DNA from: Alphaproteobacteria bacterium
Lineage (GTDB): Bacteria; Pseudomonadota; Alphaproteobacteria; Acetobacterales; Acetobacteraceae
Direction: 5' to 3'
Assembly: GCA_017307285.1 (NCBI GenBank)
Contig: JAFKFI010000050.1
Location: 1 to 64,000, forward strand
Length of the DNA: 64,000 nucleotides
Shown here: in pieces, positions 34,344 through 44,474 of the stretch
Layout: each line of letters starts with the position of its first letter
Position numbering within the stretch: position 1 is the stretch's first letter
The notes under the pieces: generated by a model
The model's database searches: none
What the model saw: only the letters and a program-made list of their open reading frames with translations
Told to the model about the DNA's origin: nothing
Made by a program: the position numbers and the translations under genes

Positions 34344-35132
34344 TCATCGCGGCCACTGCCGTATCGCCAGCAATCCCCCATCGATCGGCAGCATGACGCC
34401 CGTCACCCAGCGGGCCTCGTCGCTCGCCAGATAGACCGCCGCATAGGCAACGTCCCATGCCGTGCCCTCGGTCTGCATCGGCACCATCTGTCGCCGGCGC
34501 TCCCGCCCCTCGGGGCCGAGGCGCGCGACCAGCGGCGTGTTCACCGTGCCGACGATGAGCGCGTTGGCGCGGATGCCCTTGGTCGCGTAGTCGGCCGCGA
34601 TGGACAGGGTGAGTCCCTGCAAGCCGGCCTTCGACGCCGTGTAGGCGACGGCGCCCTGCGCGCCCGCGAGCCCGATGGTCCCGGCCAGCGAGGAGACGTT
34701 GACGATCGCGCCGCCGCCGCTCGCCAACATACGAGGGATACAGAAGCGGCAGCACAGCAAGGCCGAGGTCAGGTTGGTGTCGATGATGCGGCTCCAATCG
34801 TCGAGGTCGACGGTCTCCGCCGTTCCGCCGCGCCCGCCCGTGCCGACATTGTTGTGCAGGATGTCGAGCCGCCCGAAGCGCTCCACGGCGAAGGCCGCCA
34901 TCGCCTCGGCCGCGTCGGGCCGCGAGACATCGGCGGCGAACGGCTCGGCATCGCCCCCCTCGCCTCGGATCTGCTCGGCGAGCGCCGCGGCGCGATCCTG
35001 GCTGCGGTTGACCAGGACCACCTTGGCGCCCTCGCGCGCGAACAGGATGGCGGTCGCCGCGCCGTTGCCGACGCCCTCGGCTTGCGAAGCCGCTCCCGTG
35101 ACGATGGCGACCTTGCCGGTCAGGCGCCCCAT
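34344..35132 (-). CDS. SDR-family oxidoreductase
   Basis: A 262-residue short-chain dehydrogenase/reductase. The cofactor loop is TGAASQAEGVGNGAA (slightly longer than the usual TGxxxGxG), then NNVG (94-97), catalytic Ser in NVSSLAG and the YTASK Tyr/Lys pair. VNRS after strand 2 has no acidic residue, which would favour NADP(H), though this is weak evidence. It starts at ATG 35132 with GGGGGAA upstream. It is divergent from the cupredoxin gene. Substrate unknown. Confidence 0.87.
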   Translation of the reverse strand: MGRLTGKVAIVTGAASQAEGVGNGAATAILFAREGAKVVLVNRSQDRAAALAEQIRGEGGDAEPFAADVSRPDAAEAMAAFAVERFGRLDILHNNVGTGGRGGTAETVDLDDWSRIIDTNLTSALLCCRFCIPRMLASGGGAIVNVSSLAGTIGLAGAQGAVAYTASKAGLQGLTLSIAADYATKGIRANALIVGTVNTPLVARLGPEGRERRRQMVPMQTEGTAWDVAYAAVYLASDEARWVTGVMLPIDGGLLAIRQWPR

Positions 35133-35217
35133 GCTGTTTCCCCCGTGATGTTCCGACCGACCCTATAGCGTCCGGAATGGCTGTTGAAGCCGGCGAGGTT
35201 TCGCGACACGCTGCCTC

Positions 35218-35640
35218 ATGCGCCGCTTGCTGGCCGCTCTCCTTCTCGCTCTCCCGCCGGTCGCCGGTTGGGCGCAGCGCAGTGCGCCGCCGCCGCACGG
35301 CCTGTCGGTTGGCCCGCAGACCATCACCATCCGGCTCTCAAGCTTCGCCTTCGAGCCGGACCACCTGCGCTTGCGGGCTGGCGTGCCGGTTCGGCTGCGG
35401 CTGGTGAACGAGAGCGACGGCGGGCACGATTTCAGCGCGCCCGGCTTCTTCGCCGCGAGCGCCTATTTCGCCGGCTCGGCGCCGCCGCCTGGCGGCACGA
35501 TCGATGTCGCCGGCAAGTCGGCCGCCGAAATCTCCATCGTGCCGCAACGGCCCGGCAGCTATCGGGTCGAATGCACGCATTTCCTCCATAGTCTGTTCGG
35601 GATGACCGCGACCATCGATGTGGTCGGCGCGTCGCCCTAG
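35218..35640 (+). CDS. Cupredoxin-domain exported protein
   Basis: A 140-residue periplasmic protein with signal peptide MRRLLAALLLALPPVAGWA. The cupredoxin fold follows (TITIRLSSFAFEPDHLRLRAGVPVRL). The type-1 copper ligands are visible: His in GGHDFSAPGFF and the Cys-His-Met cluster in VECTHFLHSLFGMTA. The C-terminal loop spacing fits plastocyanin-like single-domain proteins. It is followed after 14 bp by the isomerase gene, probably in one transcript, though no functional link is obvious. An electron-transfer or copper-binding role is likely. Confidence 0.8.
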   Translation: MRRLLAALLLALPPVAGWAQRSAPPPHGLSVGPQTITIRLSSFAFEPDHLRLRAGVPVRLRLVNESDGGHDFSAPGFFAASAYFAGSAPPPGGTIDVAGKSAAEISIVPQRPGSYRVECTHFLHSLFGMTATIDVVGASP

Positions 35641-35654
35641 CGAGGGACAAAGAG

Positions 35655-36284
35655 ATGGCCGAGCCCAAGACCGTCACCGTCTACAGCGACTACAAGAGCC
35701 CATACGCCTATCTCGCCAAGGATCTCGCCTATGCGCTGGAGACGGAGTTCCCCGGCCGGCTCGAGTGGCTGCCCTACGTGCTGGATATCCCAAGCTATCT
35801 CGGCAGCGCCGAGCTCGACGCCGAGGGCCGCGTCGCCCGGGCCGAGCGCAACGCGCATCAATGGCGGCGGGTGCGCTATTCCTACATGGATTGCCGGCGC
35901 GAGGCGCGGAAGCGCGGCCTGACCATCCTCGGCACCCGCAAGATCTGGGATTCCGCGCCGGCGGCAATCGCGATGCTGTTCGCCAAGCGACAGGGCGACG
36001 CGGTGTTCCGCGGATATCACGACCGGGTCTTCGATCGCTTCTGGAGACGCGAGCTCGACATCGAGGATAGCGCCGTCCTCCTTGCCGTGCTCGCGGAGGC
36101 GGGCGCCGACACCGCTGGCCTCATGGACTTCCTCGCCGACGAAGGCCGCCGCGAGCTCGACGCGATCCATGAGGCCGCGCACGAGGCCGGGGTGTTCGGC
36201 GTGCCCAGCTTCGTCATCGATGGCGAGCTGTTCTGGGGCCGCGAGCATCTGCCGGTGATCCGCGATATTCTCCGCGCCGGCTGA
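35655..36284 (+). CDS. 2-hydroxychromene-2-carboxylate isomerase-like DsbA-fold protein
   Basis: A 209-residue DsbA/kappa-GST-fold protein. The active-site stretch is YSDYKSPYAYLA, with Ser in place of the DsbA cysteines, as in 2-hydroxychromene-2-carboxylate isomerases and kappa GSTs. The cis-Pro region is GVFGVPSFVIDGELFWGREHL. Such enzymes use glutathione for isomerisation in aromatic degradation, but no other genes of such a pathway are adjacent, so the true substrate is open. RBS AGGGACAAAGAG precedes the ATG. Confidence 0.82.
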   Translation: MAEPKTVTVYSDYKSPYAYLAKDLAYALETEFPGRLEWLPYVLDIPSYLGSAELDAEGRVARAERNAHQWRRVRYSYMDCRREARKRGLTILGTRKIWDSAPAAIAMLFAKRQGDAVFRGYHDRVFDRFWRRELDIEDSAVLLAVLAEAGADTAGLMDFLADEGRRELDAIHEAAHEAGVFGVPSFVIDGELFWGREHLPVIRDILRAG

Positions 36285-36294
36285 ACCGGCCGGG

Positions 36295-36468
36295 TCAGGA
36301 GCGCCCTGCCCGCCCGGAGCGATTGCCGATCAGCCCAAGGACAACCGCGGCCAGGGTCGCGAGCACCGCGATGTACAGCAGCCATTTGAACAGGTGCAGG
36401 ACCGCGCCGAGGATGGCGAAGGCGATCCACACGAGCACGATGAAGATCAGGATCGAACGGAGTGACAC
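36295..36468 (-). CDS. Small two-helix membrane protein, 57 aa
   Basis: A GTG at 36468 opens a 57-residue ORF with two hydrophobic helices (RSILIFIVLVWIAFAILGAV and LLYIAVLATLAAVVLGLIG) and a basic tail (NRSGRAGRS). AAGAGG lies close upstream. The hydrophobic pattern and fit between two genes argue for a real gene. It resembles small DUF-type inner-membrane proteins; function unknown. It lies downstream of the DUF2891 gene on the same strand (41-bp gap). Confidence 0.6.
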   Translation of the reverse strand: MSLRSILIFIVLVWIAFAILGAVLHLFKWLLYIAVLATLAAVVLGLIGNRSGRAGRS

Positions 36469-36508
36469 ATCCTCTTCCCCCGAGTTGACGGCTCGCGCCT
36501 GAAGCCAG

Positions 36509-37522
36509 TCACCCGGCGGGCGCCGCGTCGAGCGCCAGCAGCGCGAAGGTGGCGAGCCAGTGCTCTGCCATGTAGTCGCCCTTCACATTGGCCAGGCTGG
36601 CGTCGAGATGCGACCGGGCGGCCGCCTCCGCGCGCGGCCGCCTTGGATCGTTCGGAGCAAACGTCGCCGCGAGCGAGCGCCAGCACCAGGCTCGGCTGAG
36701 ATTGAGGCCGTCGAGATGCACGATCTTGCCATCGCCGCGGTCGCTGACGATAGCGGGATGGAAAAGCGTCACGGGCTCGCCCCGCGCGAGACGCGGCAGG
36801 AAGCGGTCCAGCCACGGCGCGAACGCCTCGGCGGGCAGCACCCGCCTCATGCACTCGGCCTCGACCAGCGCGGAGGAGAGAAAATCCTCGCCGCTCGGCT
36901 CCCACCCCTGACAATCGGCATCGCCGCCATACCACGCGTCGGCCTTCAGGCGTGCGGCGTCCGCCAGTTCAGGGTTCGGCGCGGCGTCCGCGTATTCGAG
37001 CGCGAGCGCCAGGGCGAACGCGGTGTTGGTGTGGGTGCCGGCGCGGATCGGATAGGTCGCTTTCGGCAGGAATGCGAGAAATCGCACGACGAAGGCCTCG
37101 GCCAGGGGCCGCAGCACCTCCGCCGCCGCGGCATCATACCGCGCGAGTTCGGCCGCCAGCATGAGCAGCCACGCCCAGCCATAGGGCCGCTCGAATCCCC
37201 CGCGCATCGGCCCATCCAGATAGGCGAGCTCTCCGGCGACGTTCTCGCCCGTCAGATGCGTCGCGAACAACTCTCCGATCTCGCCCGAGACAGGCAGTTC
37301 CGGAAACCGTCGGCGAACGCGGGCGAGCAGCCAATAGCCATGCACGCAGGAGTGCCAGTCGAGGCTGCCGTAGAACACCGGATGCAGCGTCCGAGGCGAT
37401 AGCAGATCCCCCGGCCCCGCCAGCACATGATCGAGCTTGTTGGGATATTCGCGGACCACGTGGCCCAGCGCGACCCGCGCGAGATCGTCGGCAAGCTTCG
37501 CGGTGAGGACCGGGGCGGCCAT
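36509..37522 (-). CDS. DUF2891 family protein
   Basis: A 337-residue DUF2891 protein, a cytoplasmic all-helical fold likely of the (alpha/alpha) toroid type. Conserved blocks are HPVFYGSLDWHSCVHGYWLLARV, FERPYGWAWLLMLAAEL, GTHTNTAFALALALEYA, CQGWEPSGEDFLSSALVEAECM, DGKIVHLDGLNLSRAWCWRSLA and GDYMAEHWLATFALLAL. The His/Trp/Glu-rich surfaces resemble carbohydrate-acting toroid proteins, but no activity is established to my knowledge. It is divergent from the first glycosyltransferase gene. Confidence 0.85.
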   Translation of the reverse strand: MAAPVLTAKLADDLARVALGHVVREYPNKLDHVLAGPGDLLSPRTLHPVFYGSLDWHSCVHGYWLLARVRRRFPELPVSGEIGELFATHLTGENVAGELAYLDGPMRGGFERPYGWAWLLMLAAELARYDAAAAEVLRPLAEAFVVRFLAFLPKATYPIRAGTHTNTAFALALALEYADAAPNPELADAARLKADAWYGGDADCQGWEPSGEDFLSSALVEAECMRRVLPAEAFAPWLDRFLPRLARGEPVTLFHPAIVSDRGDGKIVHLDGLNLSRAWCWRSLAATFAPNDPRRPRAEAAARSHLDASLANVKGDYMAEHWLATFALLALDAAPAG

Positions 37523-37658
37523 GCCGTCGAGACTGCTCGATTCCGTGCGGCTCGACCAGTGGTCACGTCTGTGGGAGGCGATGCTGTGACTTTTGTCGAT
37601 TGCCGCCTACAATGGCCCGCACGAAGCAGGCGCGGATCGTTTGGACGGAGGATCATTG

Positions 37659-38645
37659 GTGCGTCGCGATTCGGATATCTCCGTGGTCATCCCGATGTAC
37701 AATCGGGCCGATCTGATGATCGAGACCCTGGAGGCCGTGCTGTCCCAGACGATGCCGCCGGCGGCGGTCATCGTGGTGGACGACGGGTCCACCGAGGAGG
37801 AAGTCGCCAAGCTGCAACGGTTCGGCGCTGCGATCCAGATTGTTCGCCAGCACAATCAGGGCGTGCAGCGTGCGCGAAACGTCGGCATTCAGCGTGCCAC
37901 GACCTCCTGGGTCGCGCTGTGCGACACCGACGATGTGTGGCAGCCGGATTGGCTCGAACGGATCGTCGCGCTGAGGTCGGCCGATCCGGGCATTGATTTC
38001 ATCTTCGGCAATTTCCGAATTCTGCGCGATGACGTGATCGCGGAAGGCACCAAGTTCGACGATGCGCCCGCGGGGTACTGGGAGGCGGTAGGCGTCGAGC
38101 GGATGCCGGAGGGCTGGGCTTTCGGCTCATCGCTCGCGGGTTCGACCTTTCGCTGGCATCCGATGTTCCCCTCGGCAATGGCCTTCTCGAAGGAGCTTCT
38201 CGCACGCACCGGCGCGTTCGATCCGAAGCTCAATGGCCGCAGCAACGAGGACGGCGAATTCACCCTGCGACTGCTCTACCAGGCGCGGGCCGGGGCGATC
38301 CCCGAGGCGCGCGTCACCATCCGCAAGCATGGCGAGAACTTCTCGCGCGACCGGCTGCAAAACCTGATCGACGAGGTCTGGAGCCTCGATTTCGTCAAGC
38401 GCAACCACCCGGAGGCGCGGCCGTATGCCGGGATCATCGACCAGGAAATCGTCAAGCGCAGGATCGCCGCGGCGAACCTCGCCTTCGTCGCGCACGACCA
38501 CGACCTGGCGCGCCGGCTCATCAAGAGCGTCGCCTGGAAGCAGCGCCCGCTGAAGCTTCACCTCAAGCGCCTGGTCGCCGCTTTGCCCGACCCCGTCGCC
38601 ATCCCGGCGAACGATTTTCTGCAGAGAATAGCCGAGCGCGGGTAA
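37659..38645 (+). CDS. Family 2 glycosyltransferase (tandem copy 1)
   Basis: A 328-residue GT-A glycosyltransferase. The nucleotide-sugar core holds DISVVIPMYNRADLMIETLEAVLSQ, the VDDGS motif, GVQRARNVGI and the metal-binding LCDTDDVW (DxD). The C-terminal half is specific to this pair. There is no membrane segment. GTG 37659 is preferred because GGAGG lies 8 bases upstream; the frame is open from 37593. It is followed by a close paralogue (38804) sharing most residues along the whole length. Probably decorates a surface glycan; sugar unknown. Confidence 0.85.
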   Translation: MRRDSDISVVIPMYNRADLMIETLEAVLSQTMPPAAVIVVDDGSTEEEVAKLQRFGAAIQIVRQHNQGVQRARNVGIQRATTSWVALCDTDDVWQPDWLERIVALRSADPGIDFIFGNFRILRDDVIAEGTKFDDAPAGYWEAVGVERMPEGWAFGSSLAGSTFRWHPMFPSAMAFSKELLARTGAFDPKLNGRSNEDGEFTLRLLYQARAGAIPEARVTIRKHGENFSRDRLQNLIDEVWSLDFVKRNHPEARPYAGIIDQEIVKRRIAAANLAFVAHDHDLARRLIKSVAWKQRPLKLHLKRLVAALPDPVAIPANDFLQRIAERG

Positions 38646-38731
38646 AGCCGACGGCTGTCGCCCGCACCTAGCAGGCCGACGTTCACCCGACGATGGGTAC
38701 GGCTATCTCTGCCCCTTCCGACCAACATAAA

Positions 38732-38760
38732 TTGAGACTGAATGTTGTAAATAATTTTAT
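38732..38760 (+). promoter_or_regulatory. Candidate sigma-70-like promoter in AT-rich patch
   Basis: TTGAGA (38732-38737) and TTTTAT (38755-38760) are separated by 17 bases inside a markedly AT-rich stretch (38725-38775) in otherwise GC-rich DNA. It lies 44 bp upstream of the preferred start of the second glycosyltransferase. Confidence 0.5.
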
Positions 38761-38803
38761 AACGTCTCATTCTACGGCTCTTACGCCGCGTGGTGAGGTC
38801 ATC

Positions 38804-39796
38804 TTGGTACCCGTTGCCGCTCAGGAGTTCGCTGTCGTGATTCCGCTGTTCAATCGGGAGTCGCTCGTGGTTCAGACGCTCGAATCGGTCCTGCGGCAGT
38901 CGCTTGCCGCTGCCGAGGTGATCGTGGTCGATGACGGCTCCACCGATGGGTCGCGCGAGGCTGTGGCTCGCTTCGGCGAACGAGTGACACTGATCTCGAA
39001 TGGCAAGCAAGGGGTCCAGGCGGCCAGGAATGCCGGAATGGCGCTCGCACGGGCCTCGTGGATCGCGTTGTGCGACAGCGACGACCTGTGGGAGCCGACC
39101 TGGCTGGAACAGGTCGCGCGTCTCAGAAGCGCCGAGCCGGAGGTCGATTTCGTGTTCGGCAACTTCCGTCATCTGCGCGAGGACGGTCTTGGCAGGTCCA
39201 CGAAGTTCGATGACGCACCCCCCGGCTACTGGTATCGAACGGGGCGGCGGGAGCGACCGGAAGGCTGGGTGTTCGACACCTGCATCGCGGGCGAGACGTT
39301 CCGCTGGCACCCCATCTTCCCCTCGGCGACGGCCTTTTCCAAGCAGCTTGTCAGCCGGGCCGGCGCCTTCGACCTGTCCCTAGCCGGCAAGCGCAACGAG
39401 GATGGCGAGTTCACCATCCGGCTGCTGTACGAAGCCAGGGCGGCGGCGATCCCTCAGCCGCTCGTCGCGATCCGCAAGCACGGCGAGAGCGTCTCGTCCG
39501 ACCAGCTGAAGCTGTTGATCGACGAGATATGGATGCTTGATTTCGTCAAGCAGAACCACCCCGCGGCCCGGCCGTACCACGCGATGATCGATCGGGAGAT
39601 CGTCCGAAGGACGATCGCCGGGGCGAACCTCGCCTTCGTTGCCCAGGACCACGAGCTCGCGCGGAAGCTCATCAAGAGCGTCGGGTGGAGACAGCGCCCG
39701 ATGAGACTTCACCTGAAAAACCTGGTTTCCGCGTTGCCCGGCCCGATCGCGGTGCCGGCCAATGATCTGCTGCAGCGGCTCGCCGAGCGCCAATAG
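38804..39796 (+). CDS. Family 2 glycosyltransferase (tandem copy 2)
   Basis: A 330-residue GT-A enzyme, paralogue of the preceding gene, with EFAVVIPLFNRESLVVQTLE, VDDGSTDGS, GVQAARNAGMALA and LCDSDDLW. Shared long blocks include FRWHP.FPSA.AFSK, KRNEDGEFT.RLLYEARA and LDFVKQNHP.ARPY. The frame is open from ATG 38693, but TTG 38804 (GGTGAGG upstream) gives a protein matching the paralogue's N-terminus and leaves the AT-rich promoter patch outside the gene. The copies differ in the middle loop, so acceptor or donor may differ. Confidence 0.85.
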   Translation: MVPVAAQEFAVVIPLFNRESLVVQTLESVLRQSLAAAEVIVVDDGSTDGSREAVARFGERVTLISNGKQGVQAARNAGMALARASWIALCDSDDLWEPTWLEQVARLRSAEPEVDFVFGNFRHLREDGLGRSTKFDDAPPGYWYRTGRRERPEGWVFDTCIAGETFRWHPIFPSATAFSKQLVSRAGAFDLSLAGKRNEDGEFTIRLLYEARAAAIPQPLVAIRKHGESVSSDQLKLLIDEIWMLDFVKQNHPAARPYHAMIDREIVRRTIAGANLAFVAQDHELARKLIKSVGWRQRPMRLHLKNLVSALPGPIAVPANDLLQRLAERQ

Positions 39797-39876
39797 GTGC
39801 CGCCAGGGCGCAACCATTCCGCTCCTTTGCCAACCTGGACCCACCCGGATAGCGTTGGCGCCGAGGAGGGTCCCGG

Positions 39877-41988
39877 ATGACGCCTGATCGAAGTGAGATT
39901 CGCGGCTCGGTGTGCCCGCATGATTGCCCGTCCACCTGCGCGCTGGAGGTCGAGGTGATCGCCGACGCGGAGAGCGGCCGCGGGCGGATCGGCGCGGTGC
40001 GGGGCGCGGCGGCGAACAACTACACGTCGGGAGTGATTTGCGCCAAGGTCGCGCGCTACCGCGAACGCATCCACCATCCCGACCGCCTCACCGTCCCGCT
40101 GCTGCGCACCGGCCCGAAAGCCTCCGGCCAGTTCCGCGAAATCGGCTGGGACGAGGCGCTGGATCGGGTCGCCGGCGCGTTCGCCGAAACATCGGCGCGG
40201 CATGGCTCGGAAGCGGTGTGGCCATTCTATTTCGCCGGCACGATGGGGCTCGTGCAGCGCGACGGGATCAACCGGCTGCGGCACGTGATGCGCTACTCGC
40301 GTCAGCGCATGACGATCTGCACGGCGGTGTGCGAGGCCGGCTGGATGGCTGGCGCCGGCCGCTTCACCGGCACCGACCCGCGCGAGATCGCCAAGTCTGA
40401 CCTGGTGATCGTGTGGGGTGGCAACCCGGTCCATACCCAGATCAACCTGATGACCCACATCACGCGGGCGCGGAAGGAGCGCGGCGCGCGGTTCGTGGTC
40501 GTCGACCCCTACCGCACCGCGACCGCGGCCGTCGCCGACGAGCACGTGATGCTGCGGCCCGGCACCGATGGCGCGCTGGCCTGCGCGATGATGCACGTCG
40601 CCTTCCGCGACGGCTATGCCGACCGCGACTACATGGCGCACTACACCGATAGCCCGGCGGAACTGGAGGCGCATCTCCGGACCCGCACGCCGGAATGGGC
40701 GGCCGGGATCACCGGCCTACCGGTGCACCAGATCGAGGAGTTCGCACGGACCTACGGCACCACGCAGCGCGCCTATATCCGCGTTGGCTATGGCTTCTCG
40801 CGGATGCGCAACGGGGCGGCCAACATCCACGCGGTGAGCTGCCTCCCCGCCGTCACCGGCGCGTGGCAGCACGAGGGCGGCGGCGCGTTCTGGAACAATC
40901 GCGGCATCTATCGCTGGAACAAGACGCTAATCGAAGGCTGGGACAAGCGCGATCTCCGCATCCGCGAGATGGACATGAGCCGCATCGGCGCGGTGCTGAC
41001 CGGGGACCGGCGCGAACTCGGCGACGGCCCGCAAGTCCACGCCATGCTGATCCAGAACCAGAACCCGGCGGTGGTCGCGCCTGACAGCAACCGGGTCCAT
41101 CGCGGCTTGCTGCGCGACGATTTGTTCGTCTGCGTGCACGAGCAGTTCATGACCGAGACGGCCAGGATGGCCGACGTGGTGCTGCCGGCGACCATGTTCA
41201 TGGAGCACGACGACCTCTATCAGGCGGGCGGGCACGGGCACATCCAGATCGGCCCCAAGCTGATCGACCCGCCGGGCGAGTGCCGCTCCAACCACGAGGT
41301 GCTTCAGGGTCTCGCCGCCCGGCTCGGCGCCAAGCATCGCGGCTTCGAGATGACGGCGATGGAGCTGATCGACGCCACCCTGATCGCCTCGGGCTGGCCC
41401 GACGCCAAGACGGTGCTGGAGCGCCGCTGGGTCGACGCGCAGCCCTCCTTCGAGGATTCGCATTTCCTCAGCGGCTTCGCCCATCCGGACAAGCGGTTCC
41501 ATTTCGCCCCCGACTGGAGCCGTATCGGCCCAGATCACGCGCGGATGCCGAAGCTGCCGGACCATTTTGCGATCATCGATGAGGCCGGGCCGGATCGGCC
41601 GTTCCGGCTCGTCGCGGCGCCGGCGCGCAATTTTCTTAACACCAGCTTCACGGAGACACCGGGCTCCCGCAGGCGCGAGGGCCGGCCGACCGCGCTCGTT
41701 CATCCCGACGACGCGGCGCGCCTTGGCGTCGTGGAGGGCTCGCGGGTGCGGCTCGGCAACGAGCGCGGCCAGGTGGTGGTCCACGCGAAGCTGTTCGACG
41801 GTGTGCAGCCCGGCGTGGTGATCGTGGAAAGCGTCTGGCCGAACGCCGATTTCGAGGGCGGCATCGGCATCAACGCACTCACCAGCGACGACCCCGCCCC
41901 GCCCTTCGGCGGAGCCGTGTTCCACGACACGGCGGTATGGATGGAAGCCGTCGCCGCCGAGCTCGCCCTGCCGGAGGCCGCCGACTGA
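39877..41988 (+). CDS. Molybdopterin-dependent oxidoreductase
   Basis: A 703-residue member of the DMSO reductase/formate dehydrogenase family. The N-terminal 4Fe-4S motif is CPHDCPSTC with a distal Cys at GVICAK. Molybdopterin-binding blocks are [21 protein letters not shown] and [11 protein letters not shown]; the C-terminal dinucleotide-binding barrel is [32 protein letters not shown]. The Mo ligand may be the Cys of [11 protein letters not shown]. There is no twin-arginine signal, so it is probably cytoplasmic. GAGGAGGG precedes the ATG. It sits 77 bp upstream of the second phosphoketolase; the substrate is unknown. Confidence 0.85.
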   Translation: MTPDRSEIRGSVCPHDCPSTCALEVEVIADAESGRGRIGAVRGAAANNYTSGVICAKVARYRERIHHPDRLTVPLLRTGPKASGQFREIGWDEALDRVAGAFAETSARHGSEAVWPFYFAGTMGLVQRDGINRLRHVMRYSRQRMTICTAVCEAGWMAGAGRFTGTDPREIAKSDLVIVWGGNPVHTQINLMTHITRARKERGARFVVVDPYRTATAAVADEHVMLRPGTDGALACAMMHVAFRDGYADRDYMAHYTDSPAELEAHLRTRTPEWAAGITGLPVHQIEEFARTYGTTQRAYIRVGYGFSRMRNGAANIHAVSCLPAVTGAWQHEGGGAFWNNRGIYRWNKTLIEGWDKRDLRIREMDMSRIGAVLTGDRRELGDGPQVHAMLIQNQNPAVVAPDSNRVHRGLLRDDLFVCVHEQFMTETARMADVVLPATMFMEHDDLYQAGGHGHIQIGPKLIDPPGECRSNHEVLQGLAARLGAKHRGFEMTAMELIDATLIASGWPDAKTVLERRWVDAQPSFEDSHFLSGFAHPDKRFHFAPDWSRIGPDHARMPKLPDHFAIIDEAGPDRPFRLVAAPARNFLNTSFTETPGSRRREGRPTALVHPDDAARLGVVEGSRVRLGNERGQVVVHAKLFDGVQPGVVIVESVWPNADFEGGIGINALTSDDPAPPFGGAVFHDTAVWMEAVAAELALPEAAD

Positions 41989-42065
41989 CGGCTATTTCAT
42001 CGCCGCGCGGCTTCCCAGCCAATCTTCCGCGTGCAAGCTCTCCCCGCAATCGCGGAGGTGTGCTG

Positions 42066-44414
42066 ATGACCGATGCTCTCGATCCCGACCTTCTCGCCCG
42101 CACGAACGCCTGGTGGCGCGCGGCCAACTACATCTCGGTGGGCCAGGTCTATCTGCTGGACAATCCGCTGCTCCGCGAGCCGCTCAGGATCGAGCACGTC
42201 AAGCCCCGCCTGCTCGGGCATTTCGGCACCGTGCCGGGGCTGAACTTCGTCTATGTCCACCTCAACCGGCTGATCCGGCAGCACGACCTCAACGTCATGT
42301 ATGTCTGCGGCCCAGGCCACGGCGCACCTGGCATCCTCGCCAACACCTGGCTGGAGGGCACCTACAGCGACGTCTACCCGGCCGTCCCGCGCGACGAGGA
42401 AGGGCTGCGAAAGCTGTTCCGCCAGTTCTCCTTCCCCGGCGGCATCCCGAGCCATTGCGCGCCCGAGACGCCGGGCTCCATCCACGAAGGCGGCGAGCTC
42501 GGCTACGCGCTGTCGCACGCCTACGGCGCCGCGTTCGACAACCCCGACCTCATCGTCGCCTGCGTGGTGGGCGACGGCGAGGCTGAGACCGGGCCGATGG
42601 CGACCTCCTGGCACTCCAACAAGTTCCTCAACCCGAAGACCGACGGCACCGTGCTGCCGATCCTGCACCTCAACGGCTACAAGATCGCCAACCCCACCAT
42701 CCTCGCCCGCATCAGCCATGAGGAGCTGACGAAACTGTTCGAGGGCTGCGGCTACACGCCCTATTTCGTCGAGGGCGACGATCCCGAGACCATGCATCGG
42801 CTGATGGCGCGAACGCTCGACGAGGTGCTGGCGCAAATCCGCCTGATCCGGCAGAGCCCCGAGGAGCGGCCGCGCTGGCCGATGATCGTGCTGCGCAGCC
42901 CCAAGGGCTGGACCGGCCCGAAATTCGTCGACGGCAAGAAGACCGAGGGCTTCTGGCGCTCCCACCAAGTGCCGATCGCCGACATGAGCAAGCCGGGGCA
43001 CTTGGCGCAGCTCGAGGAATGGATGCGCAGCTACCGGCCCGAGGAATTGTTCGACGAGCTGGGGCGCCCGCGTCCCGAGATCGTCGACCTGGCACCTGTC
43101 GGGCAGCGGCGCATGAGCGCCAACCCGCACACCAACGGGGGAGAACTCCGCCGCGACCTGCGGCTGCCCGACTTCACCTCCTACGCCGTCCCGGTCGAGC
43201 ATCCCGGCGGCACGGAGGCCGAAGCCACCTTCGTGATGGGCACCTTCCTGCGCGACATGATGCGCATGAACGAGGCGGAGAAGAACTTTCGCCTGTTCGG
43301 CCCCGACGAGACCGCGTCCAACCGCCTGCAGGCGGTGTTCGAGGCGACCGATCGCGTCTGGGAGGCCGATCTCGTGCCCTATGACGAGCATCTCGCCCGC
43401 GAAGGGCGGGTCATGGAAATTCTCAGCGAGCACACCTGCCAGGGCTGGCTGGAGGGCTATCTGCTCACTGGGCGGCACGGGCTGTTCAGCTGCTACGAGG
43501 CGTTCATCCATATCGTCGATTCGATGCTCAACCAGCACGCCAAATGGCTGAAGAGCAGCGACGAGATCCCGTGGCGCCGTCCCATCGCCTCGCTCAACTA
43601 CCTGCTGACCTCGCATGTCTGGCGGCAGGACCATAACGGCTTCAGCCACCAGGACCCCGGCTTCCTCGACTACGTGATGAACAAAAAGGCCGACACGGTG
43701 CGGGTCTATCTGCCGCCGGACGCCAACACGCTACTGTATGTCACCGACCATTGCCTTCGGGGCTGGAACCGCATCAACGTCATCGTCGCGGGCAAGCAGC
43801 CCCAGCCGCAATGGCTCAGCATGGACGCGGCCGTGCGCCATTGCGGCGCCGGCATCGGCATCTGGGAGTGGGCCAGCAACGACCGCGGCGGCGAGCCCGA
43901 CGTGGTGATGGCCTGCGCCGGCGATGTCCCCACCCTGGAGACCCTCGCCGCCGTCGATCTGCTGCGGCGACACCTCCCCGACCTGCGCGTGCGCGTCGTC
44001 AACGTGGTCGACCTGATGACCTTGATCCCCGACTACGCGCATCCGCACGGCCTATCGGACCCCGATTTCGACGCGCTGTTCACCCGCGACAAGCACGTGA
44101 TCTTCGCCTTCCACGGCTACCCGACCCTGATCCACCGCCTCACCTACAAGCGCACCAACCACGAAAACTTCCACGTGCGGGGTTATCAGGAGGAGGGCAC
44201 CACGACGACGCCGTTCGACATGGTGGTACTCAACGGGCTGGATCGGTTTCACCTGGTCGGCGCGGTGATCGACCGCCTGCCCCAACTCGGCCCGGCGGCC
44301 GCCTATGCCAAGCAGGCGATCCGCGACAAGCTGATCGAGCACCGGACCTGCATCGCCGCGCATGGCAAGGATCTGCCGGAGGTGGCGGACTGGCACTGGC
44401 CCCAATCCGACTGA
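42066..44414 (+). CDS. xfp: Phosphoketolase (second copy)
   Basis: A 782-residue phosphoketolase with all family blocks: [50 protein letters not shown] with [21 protein letters not shown] and [20 protein letters not shown] 42066 has GGAGG at the right distance; the longer frame from 41937 overlaps the upstream gene and is rejected. It is collinear with and very similar to the copy at 23329. It lacks the FixK-like box and the glycogen-degrading neighbours, so it may be the constitutive or differently regulated form. A hairpin repeat follows the stop. Confidence 0.95.
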   Translation: MTDALDPDLLARTNAWWRAANYISVGQVYLLDNPLLREPLRIEHVKPRLLGHFGTVPGLNFVYVHLNRLIRQHDLNVMYVCGPGHGAPGILANTWLEGTYSDVYPAVPRDEEGLRKLFRQFSFPGGIPSHCAPETPGSIHEGGELGYALSHAYGAAFDNPDLIVACVVGDGEAETGPMATSWHSNKFLNPKTDGTVLPILHLNGYKIANPTILARISHEELTKLFEGCGYTPYFVEGDDPETMHRLMARTLDEVLAQIRLIRQSPEERPRWPMIVLRSPKGWTGPKFVDGKKTEGFWRSHQVPIADMSKPGHLAQLEEWMRSYRPEELFDELGRPRPEIVDLAPVGQRRMSANPHTNGGELRRDLRLPDFTSYAVPVEHPGGTEAEATFVMGTFLRDMMRMNEAEKNFRLFGPDETASNRLQAVFEATDRVWEADLVPYDEHLAREGRVMEILSEHTCQGWLEGYLLTGRHGLFSCYEAFIHIVDSMLNQHAKWLKSSDEIPWRRPIASLNYLLTSHVWRQDHNGFSHQDPGFLDYVMNKKADTVRVYLPPDANTLLYVTDHCLRGWNRINVIVAGKQPQPQWLSMDAAVRHCGAGIGIWEWASNDRGGEPDVVMACAGDVPTLETLAAVDLLRRHLPDLRVRVVNVVDLMTLIPDYAHPHGLSDPDFDALFTRDKHVIFAFHGYPTLIHRLTYKRTNHENFHVRGYQEEGTTTTPFDMVVLNGLDRFHLVGAVIDRLPQLGPAAAYAKQAIRDKLIEHRTCIAAHGKDLPEVADWHWPQSD

Positions 44415-44421
44415 CCAGAGT

Positions 44422-44474
44422 GGCGGACTGAAGTCCGCCCTACTCCGCGCGTAGGGCGGAATTCATTCCGCCTC
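44422..44474. repeat. Paired hairpin repeat (REP-like)
   Basis: Two perfect 8-bp stem hairpins lie side by side: GGCGGACTGAAGTCCGCC (44422-44439) and GGCGGAATTCATTCCGCC (44455-44472). The second, with flanks, recurs exactly over 25 bp at 57050-57074. It lies between convergent genes and its right part overlaps the last codons of the TetR gene. It may act as a bidirectional terminator or REP element. Confidence 0.7.

Noticed and set aside
41997-43649. 550-codon ORF antisense to the second phosphoketolase
   Set aside because: A shadow ORF of GC-rich coding sequence. A similar one occurs opposite the first phosphoketolase at the corresponding place, which is expected from sequence similarity and not evidence of a gene.
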